Assembly (NCBI GenBank): GCA_016876035.1
Contig: VGOE01000012.1
Span: forward strand, 1 to 45,988
DNA from: Chloroflexota bacterium
Lineage (GTDB): Bacteria > Chloroflexota > Dehalococcoidia > UBA2247 > RBG-13-53-26
Reading direction: 5' to 3'
Length of the DNA: 45,988 nucleotides
Below, piece after piece: positions 7,845 through 16,522 of this stretch. Positions within the stretch are counted from its first letter, which is position 1; each line of letters starts with the position of its first letter. The notes under the pieces are model-generated. The model worked only from the letters and a program-made list of their open reading frames with translations. It did no database searches and was not told the DNA's origin. A program made the translations under genes and the position numbers.

Positions 7845-8654
7845 ATGTCTGTGAGAATCGCCTTCATTGGTGCCGGCAACATGGGTGAGGCCATCATCCG
7901 CGCCATCCTGGCTAAGGGAGTAGCCAAGACCGGTGACGTCGTGGCCAGTGACGTCAGCAAAGAGCGACGTTCCTACCTGAGCCGCGAATACGGGGTAGCC
8001 GTTGTCTCAGACAATCGTCATGCTGCGGAGAAAGCGGAGATTGTTCTTCTGGCTATCAAGCCTGTTTCCCTGCGTGGGGTGATGGCAGAATTGAAAGGAT
8101 TTCTTCAGCCGGAACAGGTAGTGCTCTCCATCGTTGCCGGTGCTTCGATATCCACCCTATGCCACGGCTTGAACCATAAGATTGTAGTTCGCGCCATGCC
8201 CAATACGCCGGCTCAAATCGGAGAGGGAGTCACCGTCTGGACAACCGCCAGCGAGGTGAGAGAGGAGCACCAACAGAAGGTGCGCTCCGTCTTGAGCGCG
8301 CTGGGCAGTCAAATATTCGTTTCTGACGAAAAATATATTGACATGGCCACCGCCGTAAGCGGAAGCGGCCCAGCATATATTTTCCTGATCATAGAATCCC
8401 TCATTGATGCCTCGGTACACATCGGCCTGCCTAGGGGGCTGGCTCACGACCTAGTGCTGGAGACGATTTCAGGAGCTGTCCACCTAGTCCAGAAGTCAGC
8501 CAAACATCCTGCCGAGCTGCGGAACCTGGTTACTTCACCCGGAGGTACGACAGCCGAGGGCTTGCTTCAATTGGAGGAGGGTGGCCTAAGAGCCCTTCTA
8601 GCTCAGGCTATTATTGCAGGATATGAGAAGGCAAAGATACTGAATCAAGAGTAA
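7845..8654 (+). CDS. proC: Pyrroline-5-carboxylate reductase
   Basis: ProC catalyses the last step of proline synthesis, reducing pyrroline-5-carboxylate with NAD(P)H. The 269-residue protein begins with the Rossmann motif FIGAGNMGEAI and contains AVSGSGPAYIFLIIESL in the middle. The C-terminal signature LVTSPGGTTAEGL is present. The start was set at the ATG preceded by GAGAGGAG, one base after the yggS stop; an upstream in-frame GTG would overlap yggS. It is co-transcribed with yggS and yggT. Confidence 0.95.
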   Translation: MSVRIAFIGAGNMGEAIIRAILAKGVAKTGDVVASDVSKERRSYLSREYGVAVVSDNRHAAEKAEIVLLAIKPVSLRGVMAELKGFLQPEQVVLSIVAGASISTLCHGLNHKIVVRAMPNTPAQIGEGVTVWTTASEVREEHQQKVRSVLSALGSQIFVSDEKYIDMATAVSGSGPAYIFLIIESLIDASVHIGLPRGLAHDLVLETISGAVHLVQKSAKHPAELRNLVTSPGGTTAEGLLQLEEGGLRALLAQAIIAGYEKAKILNQE

Positions 8655-8657
8655 GGG

Positions 8658-8921
8658 ATGGAATACTTTGTCCGCACTATCGATATTCTGTGCTATGTGC
8701 TCATTGTAGCTATAATCGCCAGGTCTATACTGTCATGGTTCAGCCTTCGGCCCGACAATCCCCTTCACCCGATCTTGGTTGCCCTTGACCTGATTACTCA
8801 ACCCCTGCTTAGCCCACTGCGGCGTGTCATCCCCAGAACAGGCATGTTTGACATCACGCCTATGGTAGCCATCTTTCTCCTTTATCTGATTGGCCAACTG
8901 ATACATCTTATGCCGACTTAG
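8658..8921 (+). CDS. yggT: YggT-family membrane protein
   Basis: The 87-residue protein has two hydrophobic helices (about residues 6-26 and 65-85) joined by a loop containing NPLHPILVALDLITQPLLSP and LRRVIPRTG, the hallmark of the YGGT family. Members are small integral membrane proteins linked to osmotic tolerance or cell-division regions; the exact role is unknown. It starts three bases after the proC stop and is the last gene of this operon. Confidence 0.9.
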   Translation: MEYFVRTIDILCYVLIVAIIARSILSWFSLRPDNPLHPILVALDLITQPLLSPLRRVIPRTGMFDITPMVAIFLLYLIGQLIHLMPT

Positions 8922-9199
8922 AGATCACTTATTATTGGTCCCACGTATAAGTACCCCGACGGCAAGATAGATGCCATACAACCTTGGTTGCGGGCAAACA
9001 ACTACGGAGAAAGAAAAGCCACGCCGTTCAGGGCAACTCCAGTTACCGCAAGAAGCATCCCCAGGACTTTCATCATAAGTCGGCAAGGGATTCTGCCCAG
9101 AACCCGGCCTCGGAGTCTCGCCCACCCTTGGCGCAAGATAGATACCAATAGGTCAGGGGAAAAGCGAGGCAACCGCCTCCCATATGACCAGCCCAGCCC
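8922..9199. other. Gene-poor gap between yggT and ferredoxin
   Basis: This 278-base gap separates two convergent operons. Short frames on both strands have no ribosome site or recognisable family. One minus-strand frame has a 24-residue hydrophobic stretch but no convincing start. I see no RNA gene or clear terminator. Confidence 0.4.
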
Positions 9200-9466
9200 T
9201 TAAGTAGCTACTGGAGTCTTCCCGGGGTTCTGATCTTGCCACTTTTTCAGCAATTGCTCGCGTGTTTCCTTATGTTTTGGGTCAGGCACACAGCAGTCTA
9301 CGGGACACAGTTCAACACACTTAGGTGCTTCGTACCAACCTACGCACTCGGTGCACCTAACAGGGTCAATTACGTAGATGGTGTCTCCTTCCTTGATAGC
9401 CAGGTTCTTGCACTCTGGTTCACAGGCTCCGCAACTGATACATTCCTCGGTGATCTTATAGGCCAT
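9200..9466 (-). CDS. 2[4Fe-4S] ferredoxin (YfhL-like)
   Basis: The 88-residue electron carrier has two cluster motifs. The first is CISCGACEPEC (Cys 9, 12, 15 and 19). The second is a CxxC-x8-CxxxC arrangement (RCTECVGWYEAPKCVELCP) with the longer insertion typical of the Allochromatium/YfhL type, which gives low-potential clusters. A Lys-rich tail follows. TAAGGAGG lies nine bases before the ATG. It is the third gene of the rsmD-coaD-fdx operon, a gene order common in several phyla. It could supply electrons to the ferredoxin-linked AOR encoded 3 kb away, but that is inference. Confidence 0.92.
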   Translation of the reverse strand: MAYKITEECISCGACEPECKNLAIKEGDTIYVIDPVRCTECVGWYEAPKCVELCPVDCCVPDPKHKETREQLLKKWQDQNPGKTPVAT

Positions 9467-9479
9467 CTAACGCACCTCC

Positions 9480-9983
9480 TTACCTTCTTACCTTCCTTTT
9501 AGCCCGAGAGGAGAGCTTCTTCTTTAGCGCCACGGCAACGCATTCTGGTACGAAGACGTTAACGTCGCCACCACCTTCAGCCACCTCTTTCAACAGGCTT
9601 GAACTAATGAACTGGTACTCTGCATTGGACATCAAGCACACAGTATCTATTCCTGGGTTCAACCGCTGGTTCATCAGCGCCATGTCAAATTCACGCTCAA
9701 AATCGGACCCCATACGCAGGCCCCGCACGATGAATTTCGCACCTATCTCCTTAACGAATTCGACAGTCAGGCAACTGTAAGCTCTAACGCTGACATTAGG
9801 CAAATGGGCTACCGTTTCCTTCAGCATCCCCACCCTTTCCTGAGTTGTAAAGAGGAGATTCTTGGCTGGAGTATCAAAAACACCAAGAACCAAGTGATCA
9901 AAAAGGGCGGCGGCTCTGGTAGCTATATCCACGTGCCCCCTGGTTGCTGGGTCAAAACTGCCGGGGTAAAGTGCTATCCTCAA
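9480..9983 (-). CDS. coaD: Phosphopantetheine adenylyltransferase
   Basis: CoaD transfers AMP from ATP to 4'-phosphopantetheine in coenzyme A synthesis. The 167-residue protein has the nucleotidyltransferase motif YPGSFDPATRGH, the IVRGLRMGSDFEREF segment, and the ISSSLLKEVA signature with flanking conserved residues. I place the start at a TTG (9981-9983) preceded by GGAGG eight bases upstream; the TTGA overlaps the rsmD stop, a coupled arrangement. An ATG 11 codons upstream, inside rsmD, is less likely because it extends beyond the usual CoaD N-terminus. Confidence 0.93.
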   Translation of the reverse strand: MRIALYPGSFDPATRGHVDIATRAAALFDHLVLGVFDTPAKNLLFTTQERVGMLKETVAHLPNVSVRAYSCLTVEFVKEIGAKFIVRGLRMGSDFEREFDMALMNQRLNPGIDTVCLMSNAEYQFISSSLLKEVAEGGGDVNVFVPECVAVALKKKLSSRAKRKVRR

Positions 9984-10531
9984 TTGTTGGCCTCCTGTCG
10001 ATAGAATGAAAGGCAAGTATCCCCATAGTGCCGAACCTTAGATAGCTCGAACCGCCCCATTTCTGGTGGCAGTGTTTGGTGAGAAGACCATTGTACTATT
10101 ATAGTGGAACCTACTCCAACAAGATGAGAACCAAGCAATGTCCTCAGAGTGTCTACGAAGGACACATCAGAATAGGGAGGGTCTAGCATTACGACGTCAT
10201 AGACTTCGTGAAGTATAGACAACGCCTTGTCCACACTGCAGCAGTAGACTTTGGCCTGCGATGTGAACCCCGTCAGCGCTAGATTCTCCTTGATTACAGC
10301 GCAACGCCGAGGGTTGTTTTCAACAAAGTCCACCCAGCTAGCGCCTCTGCTGAGAGCCTCGATGCCGAGGGCACCACTGCCAGCATAGAGATCCAGAGCC
10401 CGCCATCTATCGCTAACCATTGGTTGCAGGATAGAAAATACGGCCCCGCGTACTAGCTCGGTCGTGGGACGTATGGAGCCCCGCGGTGATTTCAGCCTTC
10501 TACCCTTCACACTACCAGCAATAACCCTCAT
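9980..10531 (-). CDS. rsmD: 16S rRNA (guanine966-N2)-methyltransferase
   Basis: The 183-residue SAM-dependent methyltransferase has the N-terminal RVIAGSVKGRRLKSP and RPTTELVRGAVFSIL signatures, the SAM-binding DLYAGSGALGIEALSRGA, and the catalytic DPPY (N6/N2-type) motif. It methylates G966 of 16S rRNA. The gene heads an operon with coaD and a ferredoxin. A strong TATAAT box ends only about 13 bases before the ATG, so the transcript may be nearly leaderless, and no ribosome site is visible upstream. Confidence 0.93.
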   Translation of the reverse strand: MRVIAGSVKGRRLKSPRGSIRPTTELVRGAVFSILQPMVSDRWRALDLYAGSGALGIEALSRGASWVDFVENNPRRCAVIKENLALTGFTSQAKVYCCSVDKALSILHEVYDVVMLDPPYSDVSFVDTLRTLLGSHLVGVGSTIIVQWSSHQTLPPEMGRFELSKVRHYGDTCLSFYRQEANN

Positions 10532-10543
10532 TCCCAGTCTAAA

Positions 10544-10571
10544 ATTATAACCAGAATCTCCTTGTAGTCAA
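10544..10571 (-). promoter_or_regulatory. Promoter of rsmD-coaD-fdx
   Basis: On the minus strand TTGACT (10566-10571), a 16-base spacer and a perfect TATAAT (10544-10549) are present. The predicted start site near 10537 leaves only about five bases before the rsmD ATG. Confidence 0.65.
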
Positions 10572-10662
10572 GTAACGCCGTCAGGGGTCTTGACGGAACC
10601 ACTGGCAAGACCCCAAGTCAAACGAGAATGCGAGCCCAAGAACACAGCACAGTGAGAGTGAA

Positions 10663-10687
10663 ACGGTTATACTATATACAGAACCGT
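10663..10687. promoter_or_regulatory. Operator-like inverted repeat around a -10 box
   Basis: ACGGTT (10663-10668) and AACCGT (10682-10687) are perfect inverted half-sites with 13 bases between them, and the interval contains TATACT and TATATA. It lies 140 bases before the first FAD oxidoreductase gene. No good -35 box is seen, which would fit a regulated promoter. The rest of the 10532-10825 gap holds no gene that I can recognise. Confidence 0.35.
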
Positions 10688-10825
10688 CATGGAGTATGAC
10701 AACAGCCCCCCAGCCCCCGTTATCCTCGCGGCCTGGCTGACCCATTTCGGTAGAAGGCATGCACATTCTAATCTGGTCACAGAAGCTGGCAGACATGAGG
10801 CACAAGGACCTGGCAAAGGAGACAA

Positions 10826-12559
10826 ATGACTGATGCCACGTTTGATGCGGTAATAATTGGCGGAGGGAACAAAGCGCTACTTCTTGCCATGTATCTCACT
10901 AAATACGGTGGCATGGATGTTGCCATTTTCGAGAGAAGGCACGAGATGGGCGGTTGCCTCGCCACCGACGAGACAGCAGCCCCTGGGTTTCGCAGCAATA
11001 CCCACGCCAACATAATCCTGCCCTGGTACTATGCTCCCATCTATCGCGATTTCCCGGAATTCTGGGGCTGTGGGGCGCAGATCGATCAGTATCCCTGCAG
11101 CGATGGCTCAGTGTTCAGGAACAACAGCACCTGCCTCGCTATCTACAGCACCAAGCATGACCCAACCCAGGAACGCACGGCCAGAGAGATCGCCCGGTTT
11201 TCAGAAAGGGATGCCGAGCGTTGGCTCAAGCTCTGGAGGGTGTGGCAGGGTGACGCCATTCAGAGCACTCAGATGGATATGCTCTTCAACCCGGCAGAGT
11301 TTCGTGCAGCACCCCAGGTGCTGGAAAGGCAGATGGTTGCGTACGGGGAACTTGTGAGTGCTGGCTTTGAGATGGACTCGATGGTTCTTGCGTCCAGCCA
11401 GGTCCGCGCCGCGCGGGAATTTTGGCAGAGCAGGGAAATGCAGTATTGTGTGGTCAGGTTTGCTGTCACAGCAGTGATGGACGTGAACGAACCAGGAACG
11501 GGAGCCGACTCCCTCGGCGTTACAGCCACACTACCAACATTGTGTTTTGCCAGGGGTGGCACTCACCAGATAGCTCATGCCGCCTATCAGATGCTGGTGG
11601 GTGGCCGGTGCAAATTCTTCACCCATACAGATGTAGACAAGGTCATCATAGAGGACGGGACTGCCAAGGGCATTCTACTCAGAGATGGCACTGAGATCAG
11701 CGCCAGAAAGCTGGTAGTAAGCACCCTCAATCCGCGCCAGCTTTGTTTTGATCTAATAGGCAGAGAGCACCTGGACGAACGAAGTGCGCGGCGTATCGAT
11801 CTCCTGGAAACCACTTTCGCCTGCTACATGGACTACAGCTTTGCGCTGCGTGAAGCGCCTGAGTATGAAGCTGCCCAGTTTAATCCAGACATCAATCAAT
11901 GCTTCTGGTTGGGGCTGGCAGAGGACAACAATCCTGAGCATGTTGCCAGGGAGTGTCACTACAGACGGCTGGGAAAGTGGCCTCCCCTGGAGGACTACTC
12001 CCCCGTTATCTGGTGCCACAGCGTGGTTGACCCGAGCTATGCGCCTCCTGGGAAGCACATCGCCGTTCATGAGCAGCTTGGCCCACCGGCCACTGCCCAC
12101 ACCGAAAGGGAATGGATGGAAGTGAAGAAGCGCTACGCAGAGGAGTTGGTCAGTATTTGGCACAAGCATGCCGCCAATATGACCTGGGACAATATCATTG
12201 GCTTCCATGCCAACAGCCCCTACGACAACCTGCGCATGAAGAACTTCGCACCGGACGGAAGCAATGCCATTATCGATTGCGCGCCTTATCAGCGTTACGA
12301 GAACAGGCCTATCCCGGAACTGGCTAACCACAGGACTCCGATAAAGAATCTGTATGCCACAGGTGGGGCCTGGCACCCTGGAGCAAACGCAGGATCGGCT
12401 GAGTCATACAATTGCTACAAGATTATCGCCGCCGATCTGGGGTTGGGCAAGCCGTGGGAAGAGAGGGGGAAGGAAGAGCCGGACTCCTTGGTGCACCAAC
12501 TGAAGAACATAAACCTGAGGCTGCAAGAATCGGCCGCGCCGAAGGCGGATGTTTGGTAA
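10826..12559 (+). CDS. FAD-dependent phytoene-desaturase-like oxidoreductase (copy 1)
   Basis: The 577-residue protein belongs to the COG1233-type amine-oxidase/phytoene-dehydrogenase superfamily. The N-terminal dinucleotide fold reads FDAVIIGGGNKALLLAMYL, with the third glycine of GxGxxG replaced by Ala, then the FERRHEMGG strand-end that holds the FAD ribose. The C-terminal FAD segment is NLYATGGAWHPGANAG. AAAGGAGA precedes the ATG. A paralogue, about two-thirds or more identical by eye, lies in opposite orientation at the other end of the island (21621-23348). Neighbours are an AOR, another FAD oxidoreductase, an SDR and an ALDH. The likely role is desaturation, isomerisation or oxidation of a hydrophobic substrate; the substrate is unknown. 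Confidence 0.8.
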   Translation: MTDATFDAVIIGGGNKALLLAMYLTKYGGMDVAIFERRHEMGGCLATDETAAPGFRSNTHANIILPWYYAPIYRDFPEFWGCGAQIDQYPCSDGSVFRNNSTCLAIYSTKHDPTQERTAREIARFSERDAERWLKLWRVWQGDAIQSTQMDMLFNPAEFRAAPQVLERQMVAYGELVSAGFEMDSMVLASSQVRAAREFWQSREMQYCVVRFAVTAVMDVNEPGTGADSLGVTATLPTLCFARGGTHQIAHAAYQMLVGGRCKFFTHTDVDKVIIEDGTAKGILLRDGTEISARKLVVSTLNPRQLCFDLIGREHLDERSARRIDLLETTFACYMDYSFALREAPEYEAAQFNPDINQCFWLGLAEDNNPEHVARECHYRRLGKWPPLEDYSPVIWCHSVVDPSYAPPGKHIAVHEQLGPPATAHTEREWMEVKKRYAEELVSIWHKHAANMTWDNIIGFHANSPYDNLRMKNFAPDGSNAIIDCAPYQRYENRPIPELANHRTPIKNLYATGGAWHPGANAGSAESYNCYKIIAADLGLGKPWEERGKEEPDSLVHQLKNINLRLQESAAPKADVW

Positions 12560-12605
12560 GTACAAGCGCAGGAACTCAGGTGATGCTTCGCTTGCTCACC
12601 AAAGG

Positions 12606-12649
12606 TTTGGACCTGAGGCTGCCGAATGCTAGCTTGGTCACAGTCCAAA
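12606..12649. repeat. Inverted repeat upstream of the AOR promoter
   Basis: TTTGGAC (12606-12612) and GTCCAAA (12643-12649) form a perfect seven-base inverted repeat with a 30-base loop. It may be an extended hairpin after the first FAD gene, or a regulator site for the AOR gene. No U-run follows. Confidence 0.3.
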
Positions 12650-12743
12650 AGGGCTGAAGGGGGTGGGAATGGGATTACAACAAACCTCTGGTGAGAGTTC
12701 GAGGTACTGCACAGAAAGGTCCTGGGGGAAGTGTGCCAGAGCC

Positions 12744-12772
12744 TTGATAAGAGTGTGCTATCAGCATAAAAT
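12744..12772 (+). promoter_or_regulatory. Promoter of the AOR gene
   Basis: TTGATA (12744-12749), a 17-base spacer and TAAAAT (12767-12772) each match five of six consensus bases. The start site would be near 12779, giving a leader of about 64 bases. Confidence 0.6.
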
Positions 12773-12842
12773 CTAGGTTGACCGAGGCCCTTGCACCGCT
12801 GATTCTCTACGGCGATAGAGACTTCACCACTGGGGAGAGCGA

Positions 12843-14822
12843 ATGTCAGACTTCGGATATGCCAGGAAAATCTTGCGAGTGGATCTGTCATCCGGGAACA
12901 TGACTGTGGTTCCTACGCTGGACTACGCTGGCAGGTTTCTGGGGGGAAGAGGCATTGCTGCCAAGATTTATTGGGATGAAGTCCCGCCTGAGGTGGGTGC
13001 CTTTGACGCTGGAAACAAGCTGATATTTGCCAACGGTCCCCTATGCGGGCTCCCCGTAATTAGCAGCTCGCGTTGGACAGTCTGCGGGAAGTCACCCAAA
13101 AGCCCGGAACGATTCTCTTACGGCAGCTTCGGTGGCACCTGGGGAGCTGAGATGAAGTCTGCTGGGTATGACTGCATCGTGGTCCAGGGTGAATCCGAGA
13201 AACCGGTCTACCTGCTTCTTGACGGTAACACTGCGAAACTCGAGGATGGTTCGTCACTTTGGGGCAAAGGGGCTATCGAGACGAGAGAGATCCTCAAGAG
13301 TAAGCTAGAAGAATCTGTCAAGGTGGCAGCTATTGGCCCAGCCGGAGAGAACCTGGTTCCTACAGCCATTTTGACTGCCGACAACGACGCCACCGGTTCG
13401 GCAGGACTAGGAGCCGTCATGGGATCCAAGAGGCTAAAGGCCATTGCGGTGAGGGGTGCCGGCAAACGCGTGAGCGTGGCCCACCCCGAGAGATTCCGAG
13501 AGCTCACTGATTATTTCCGTGAATCGGGTAGAAGTTTCGCGGAGTTCCTTAATCGATGGGTTAGGGATCCGTTTAGAGAATTCAAGTTGGTACCCGGACC
13601 GGAGATGAAGAAAGACCCTTGTTATGGCTGCCTTGGCAGATGCCCTCGGAAAATATACCAGGCCGCTGACGGCAGAAAGGGAAAGTTCTTTTGCCATTCA
13701 GCCTACTTCTACCAACCCTGGTCAGACAGGTATCATGGGGACTGGGATGATGTTCCGAGCGATGTCCCGTTCTATGCTACCAAACTTTGTGATGATTATG
13801 GGCTGGAGACGAAGGACCTCGACCTGACAATCAGTTGGCTGGTGAACTGCTACGAGGCGGGAATCCTCACCGAGGCCAATATTGGTCTACCCATATCTAG
13901 AGTGGGTAGCGCGGAGTTCATAGAAACCCTGGTTAAAAGTATCTCTCTCCGTCAGGGTTTCGGGGATCTTCTGGCTCAGGGCAGAGACAAGGCAGCGGAC
14001 GCCTTTGGTTCCGCTGCCAAAGAGCAACTAATGCGAGTCGGCTACCTTTCCGAATCTGGAGCAGACGTGTTCGATCCCAGGCTTTACATTGTCACCGGAC
14101 TTCTGTATGCCATGGAGCCGCGGCAGCCCATCCAGCAATTGCACGAAGTAGCTTTTGTGGTATCCAAATGGTTAGTCTCCGCAATTCAGGGTGTCCCAGT
14201 CACTCATGTTTCCACAGAGGTGCTCCAAGCGATCGCCAGAAGGTTCTGGGGAAGCGAGCTAGCTGTTGACTTCTCCACCTACGAAGGCAAGGCACTGATG
14301 GCCAAGAAGATTCAGGATCGCCAGTACGTCAAAGAGAGCCTTATTCTGTGTGACTTCCTATGGCCGGTTACTGACCTTGAATTCACGGAGGATCACGTGG
14401 GGGATCCCACGCTCGAAAGCAAGATCTTGTCTGCCGTTGTTGGCACGAAGATAGAAGAGGATGACCTCTACAGAGTCGGTGAGAGGATCTTCAACTTGCA
14501 GCGGGCCATTCTAGTCCGCGAAGGTCACCGAGGGAGGAACTTCGATACGCTTCCTGAACGCTGCTTCACAGTACCTCTGCGCTTCGATGTTTCCAGCCCT
14601 GACTGCCTGATGCCTGGGAAAGGGGGAGAGTTGATATCCCGCAGGGGTGCAGTGGTTGAGCGAGACAAGTTTGAACGGATGAAAGATGAGTACTACCGCA
14701 TCAGACACTGGGACGTCGATACCGGCCTGCAAACTGGCGAAGTGCTCCAGACACTAGAGCTAAAGGATGTTGCCCAAGACTTACAACAGAGGGGGCTTTT
14801 GGATCCTCTGCACTCCAGATGA
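12843..14822 (+). CDS. aor: Aldehyde:ferredoxin oxidoreductase (tungsten/molybdopterin enzyme)
   Basis: The 659-residue protein spans the whole AOR family. The N-terminal domain has RKILRVDLSSG and FLGGRGIAAK, then GKSPKSPERFSYGSFGG at the bis-pterin site and TGSAGLGAVMGSKRLKAI. The [4Fe-4S] ligands are Cys260, Cys263 and Cys267 (CYGCLGRC) with the fourth at Cys503 (LCDFLWP). AOR enzymes oxidise aldehydes, or reduce acids, with ferredoxin; this member's substrate cannot be told. It is cytoplasmic and oxygen-sensitive, in keeping with an anaerobe. GGGGAGAG precedes the ATG. No MoaD-like or small ferredoxin subunit gene accompanies it, but a MoxR/VWA pair lies 2.7 kb downstream. Confidence 0.92.
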   Translation: MSDFGYARKILRVDLSSGNMTVVPTLDYAGRFLGGRGIAAKIYWDEVPPEVGAFDAGNKLIFANGPLCGLPVISSSRWTVCGKSPKSPERFSYGSFGGTWGAEMKSAGYDCIVVQGESEKPVYLLLDGNTAKLEDGSSLWGKGAIETREILKSKLEESVKVAAIGPAGENLVPTAILTADNDATGSAGLGAVMGSKRLKAIAVRGAGKRVSVAHPERFRELTDYFRESGRSFAEFLNRWVRDPFREFKLVPGPEMKKDPCYGCLGRCPRKIYQAADGRKGKFFCHSAYFYQPWSDRYHGDWDDVPSDVPFYATKLCDDYGLETKDLDLTISWLVNCYEAGILTEANIGLPISRVGSAEFIETLVKSISLRQGFGDLLAQGRDKAADAFGSAAKEQLMRVGYLSESGADVFDPRLYIVTGLLYAMEPRQPIQQLHEVAFVVSKWLVSAIQGVPVTHVSTEVLQAIARRFWGSELAVDFSTYEGKALMAKKIQDRQYVKESLILCDFLWPVTDLEFTEDHVGDPTLESKILSAVVGTKIEEDDLYRVGERIFNLQRAILVREGHRGRNFDTLPERCFTVPLRFDVSSPDCLMPGKGGELISRRGAVVERDKFERMKDEYYRIRHWDVDTGLQTGEVLQTLELKDVAQDLQQRGLLDPLHSR

Positions 14823-14896
14823 TCCTGTAACTTACTGCCCTGCGTCTGGTGTGGGCACCGTACGGTACGCGACATAGTACGTTGAGGAGGACTAGT

Positions 14897-16381
14897 ATGA
14901 AGAAGAACTACGATGTCATCGTGGTCGGAGGGGGGCCAGGGGGCACCTGCTGTGCTGCCCTGCTTGCCAAGAAAGGCATGAATGTCCTGTTACTGGAGAA
15001 GAACGAGAGGGTTGGTGGTAAGGGAATGCGGGTCTCAGTAAAAGGATTCCAGACAGAAATGTGGCCTATGAACTTCATTCCGGTGAAAAGTGGGCCCTGG
15101 ATGGAGGCTTTCAAGGCGCTCGGTATTGAATCAAAGCTTCAGGTGGTGCTGAGCGACATAGCTACATACTATCGCCGGCCCGACGGGAAGTGGGTTCACA
15201 ATGTCACCAGAATGACGGATCCCTATGTACCGCCGGATCCCAACATCATCTTCGATCAGTGGAACCTCAATTCCGCAGAACGCGAAGCAGCTCTGAAATT
15301 GCTGGCGGATATCGCTATGATGCCTGGTGACAAGATCGACTCCCTGGATCAGACAACCGTCAAAGAATTCTTGGACCAATATGAGCCTATGCCGTGGCCT
15401 CTCTACAGCTATATAGCATATCTGACACACCAGTTCACCGTAGGGGTGATCGACCTCGTTCCGATGTCCGAGGTGACAAAGGCTTTCCAAAGTCTCATGA
15501 ACACCGCCGGCGGCTATCCCAGGGGTGGCTACGGGCGACTAGTAGAAAGCATGGCCGAGGTGGCGAAAGCCAACGGAGGCGAGGTCAAGACACGCACCCG
15601 CGTGGAGAGAATCATCATCGAGGATGGCCGTGCTGGTGGCGTGATGACGACGGATAGTGTATTCAGGGCTCCAATCGTGGTCAGCAATGCTGGCATTCAT
15701 CCCACCGTCCTCAAACTGGTGGGGGCAGAACATCTTGACAAAAGTTATGTCAGCTATGTGAGAAGTCTTCTCCCCAGCCTTGGATTCACCGGTGCCCGGT
15801 ACATCCTCAGTAAACCTGTGCTGCCTCATGCCTACTACCAGATCTGGTCTGAGAATAGTTGGTTTGACCTGGCACGCTACAGGGCCGCCGTGATGGGAGA
15901 GATGCCCAAGGACGTAACCGTAAGCATTTGTGTTCCCACCAACTATGACCCAGAAATGGGCCCTCCTGGTAAGCAGTTGTTAGTGCTCGGAACCAATTGC
16001 TCTCCCGCTCCCGAGGACAGAACGGTGAGATCGCTCATGAAAATGACAGACGAAGTCATTGCTGAGGCCTTGCCTGAAATATTGCCGTTCATTGAGTCCA
16101 AGGAAGGATACGCCGGCCCCGCCCAGGTGTCAGCTTTGAGCCGGGATCAGGTATTGCCAGGCCAGGGGGGAGAAGCTGTGGGGGTAGGAGTAACCGTGGG
16201 CCAGTGTGGCAAATACAAGCCCTCAGCCAGATCTCCGATACCCGGGCTTTTCTACGTGGGGTTCGATGCCGGCAGCACCAGCGGTCTCATGGGAACACAC
16301 CAGGCAGTAGATTCGGGCATGAGGGTAGCCCAAATGGTTTACCACTATCATCTAGAAAGGCTGCAGTCAGTATGGGAGTGA
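14897..16381 (+). CDS. FAD-dependent oxidoreductase, phytoene-desaturase-like
   Basis: The 494-residue protein has a canonical FAD-binding N-terminus, YDVIVVGGGPGGTCCAALLA, then LLEKNERVGGKG, and a C-terminal FAD segment around GLFYVGFDAGSTSG. The middle PRGGYGRLVESMAEVAKANG is the region where phytoene-desaturase relatives carry the PxGG-x-GxL motif. The start was set at the ATG after GAGGAGG; an upstream in-frame ATG at 14849 would lie in the spacer. The ten-base perfect palindrome ACCGTACGGT (14857-14866) lies in the 74-base spacer after the AOR gene. It is distinct from the paired copies at the island borders. Substrate unknown; the context suggests a hydrophobic or alicyclic compound. 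Confidence 0.82.
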   Translation: MKKNYDVIVVGGGPGGTCCAALLAKKGMNVLLLEKNERVGGKGMRVSVKGFQTEMWPMNFIPVKSGPWMEAFKALGIESKLQVVLSDIATYYRRPDGKWVHNVTRMTDPYVPPDPNIIFDQWNLNSAEREAALKLLADIAMMPGDKIDSLDQTTVKEFLDQYEPMPWPLYSYIAYLTHQFTVGVIDLVPMSEVTKAFQSLMNTAGGYPRGGYGRLVESMAEVAKANGGEVKTRTRVERIIIEDGRAGGVMTTDSVFRAPIVVSNAGIHPTVLKLVGAEHLDKSYVSYVRSLLPSLGFTGARYILSKPVLPHAYYQIWSENSWFDLARYRAAVMGEMPKDVTVSICVPTNYDPEMGPPGKQLLVLGTNCSPAPEDRTVRSLMKMTDEVIAEALPEILPFIESKEGYAGPAQVSALSRDQVLPGQGGEAVGVGVTVGQCGKYKPSARSPIPGLFYVGFDAGSTSGLMGTHQAVDSGMRVAQMVYHYHLERLQSVWE

Positions 16382-16522
16382 GACGAAAGGTATAGTGACT
16401 TGATTTGTCATGGCTCGGCTGGTTTTCGTCTGTGGAGCAAGGGCGTGACACAATTACCCGCACAACATATCATTCAGTGTCGTATATCACCACGATAAAT
16501 GGTGGTGTCGAGGGGGTATCAA

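Noticed and set aside
11753-12376. A 207-codon minus-strand frame inside the first FAD oxidoreductase
   Set aside because: It lies fully antisense to a gene with a conserved paralogue, and the other copy shows a similar antisense frame by sequence symmetry.
12415-12891. A 158-codon minus-strand frame across the gap before the AOR gene
   Set aside because: It overlaps two well-supported plus-strand genes and a good promoter. The peptide has no known features.
10826-16381. Carotenoid biosynthesis cluster
   Set aside because: The three FAD enzymes look phytoene-desaturase-like, but there is no phytoene synthase, GGPP synthase or lycopene cyclase, and the neighbours are aldehyde-oxidising enzymes.
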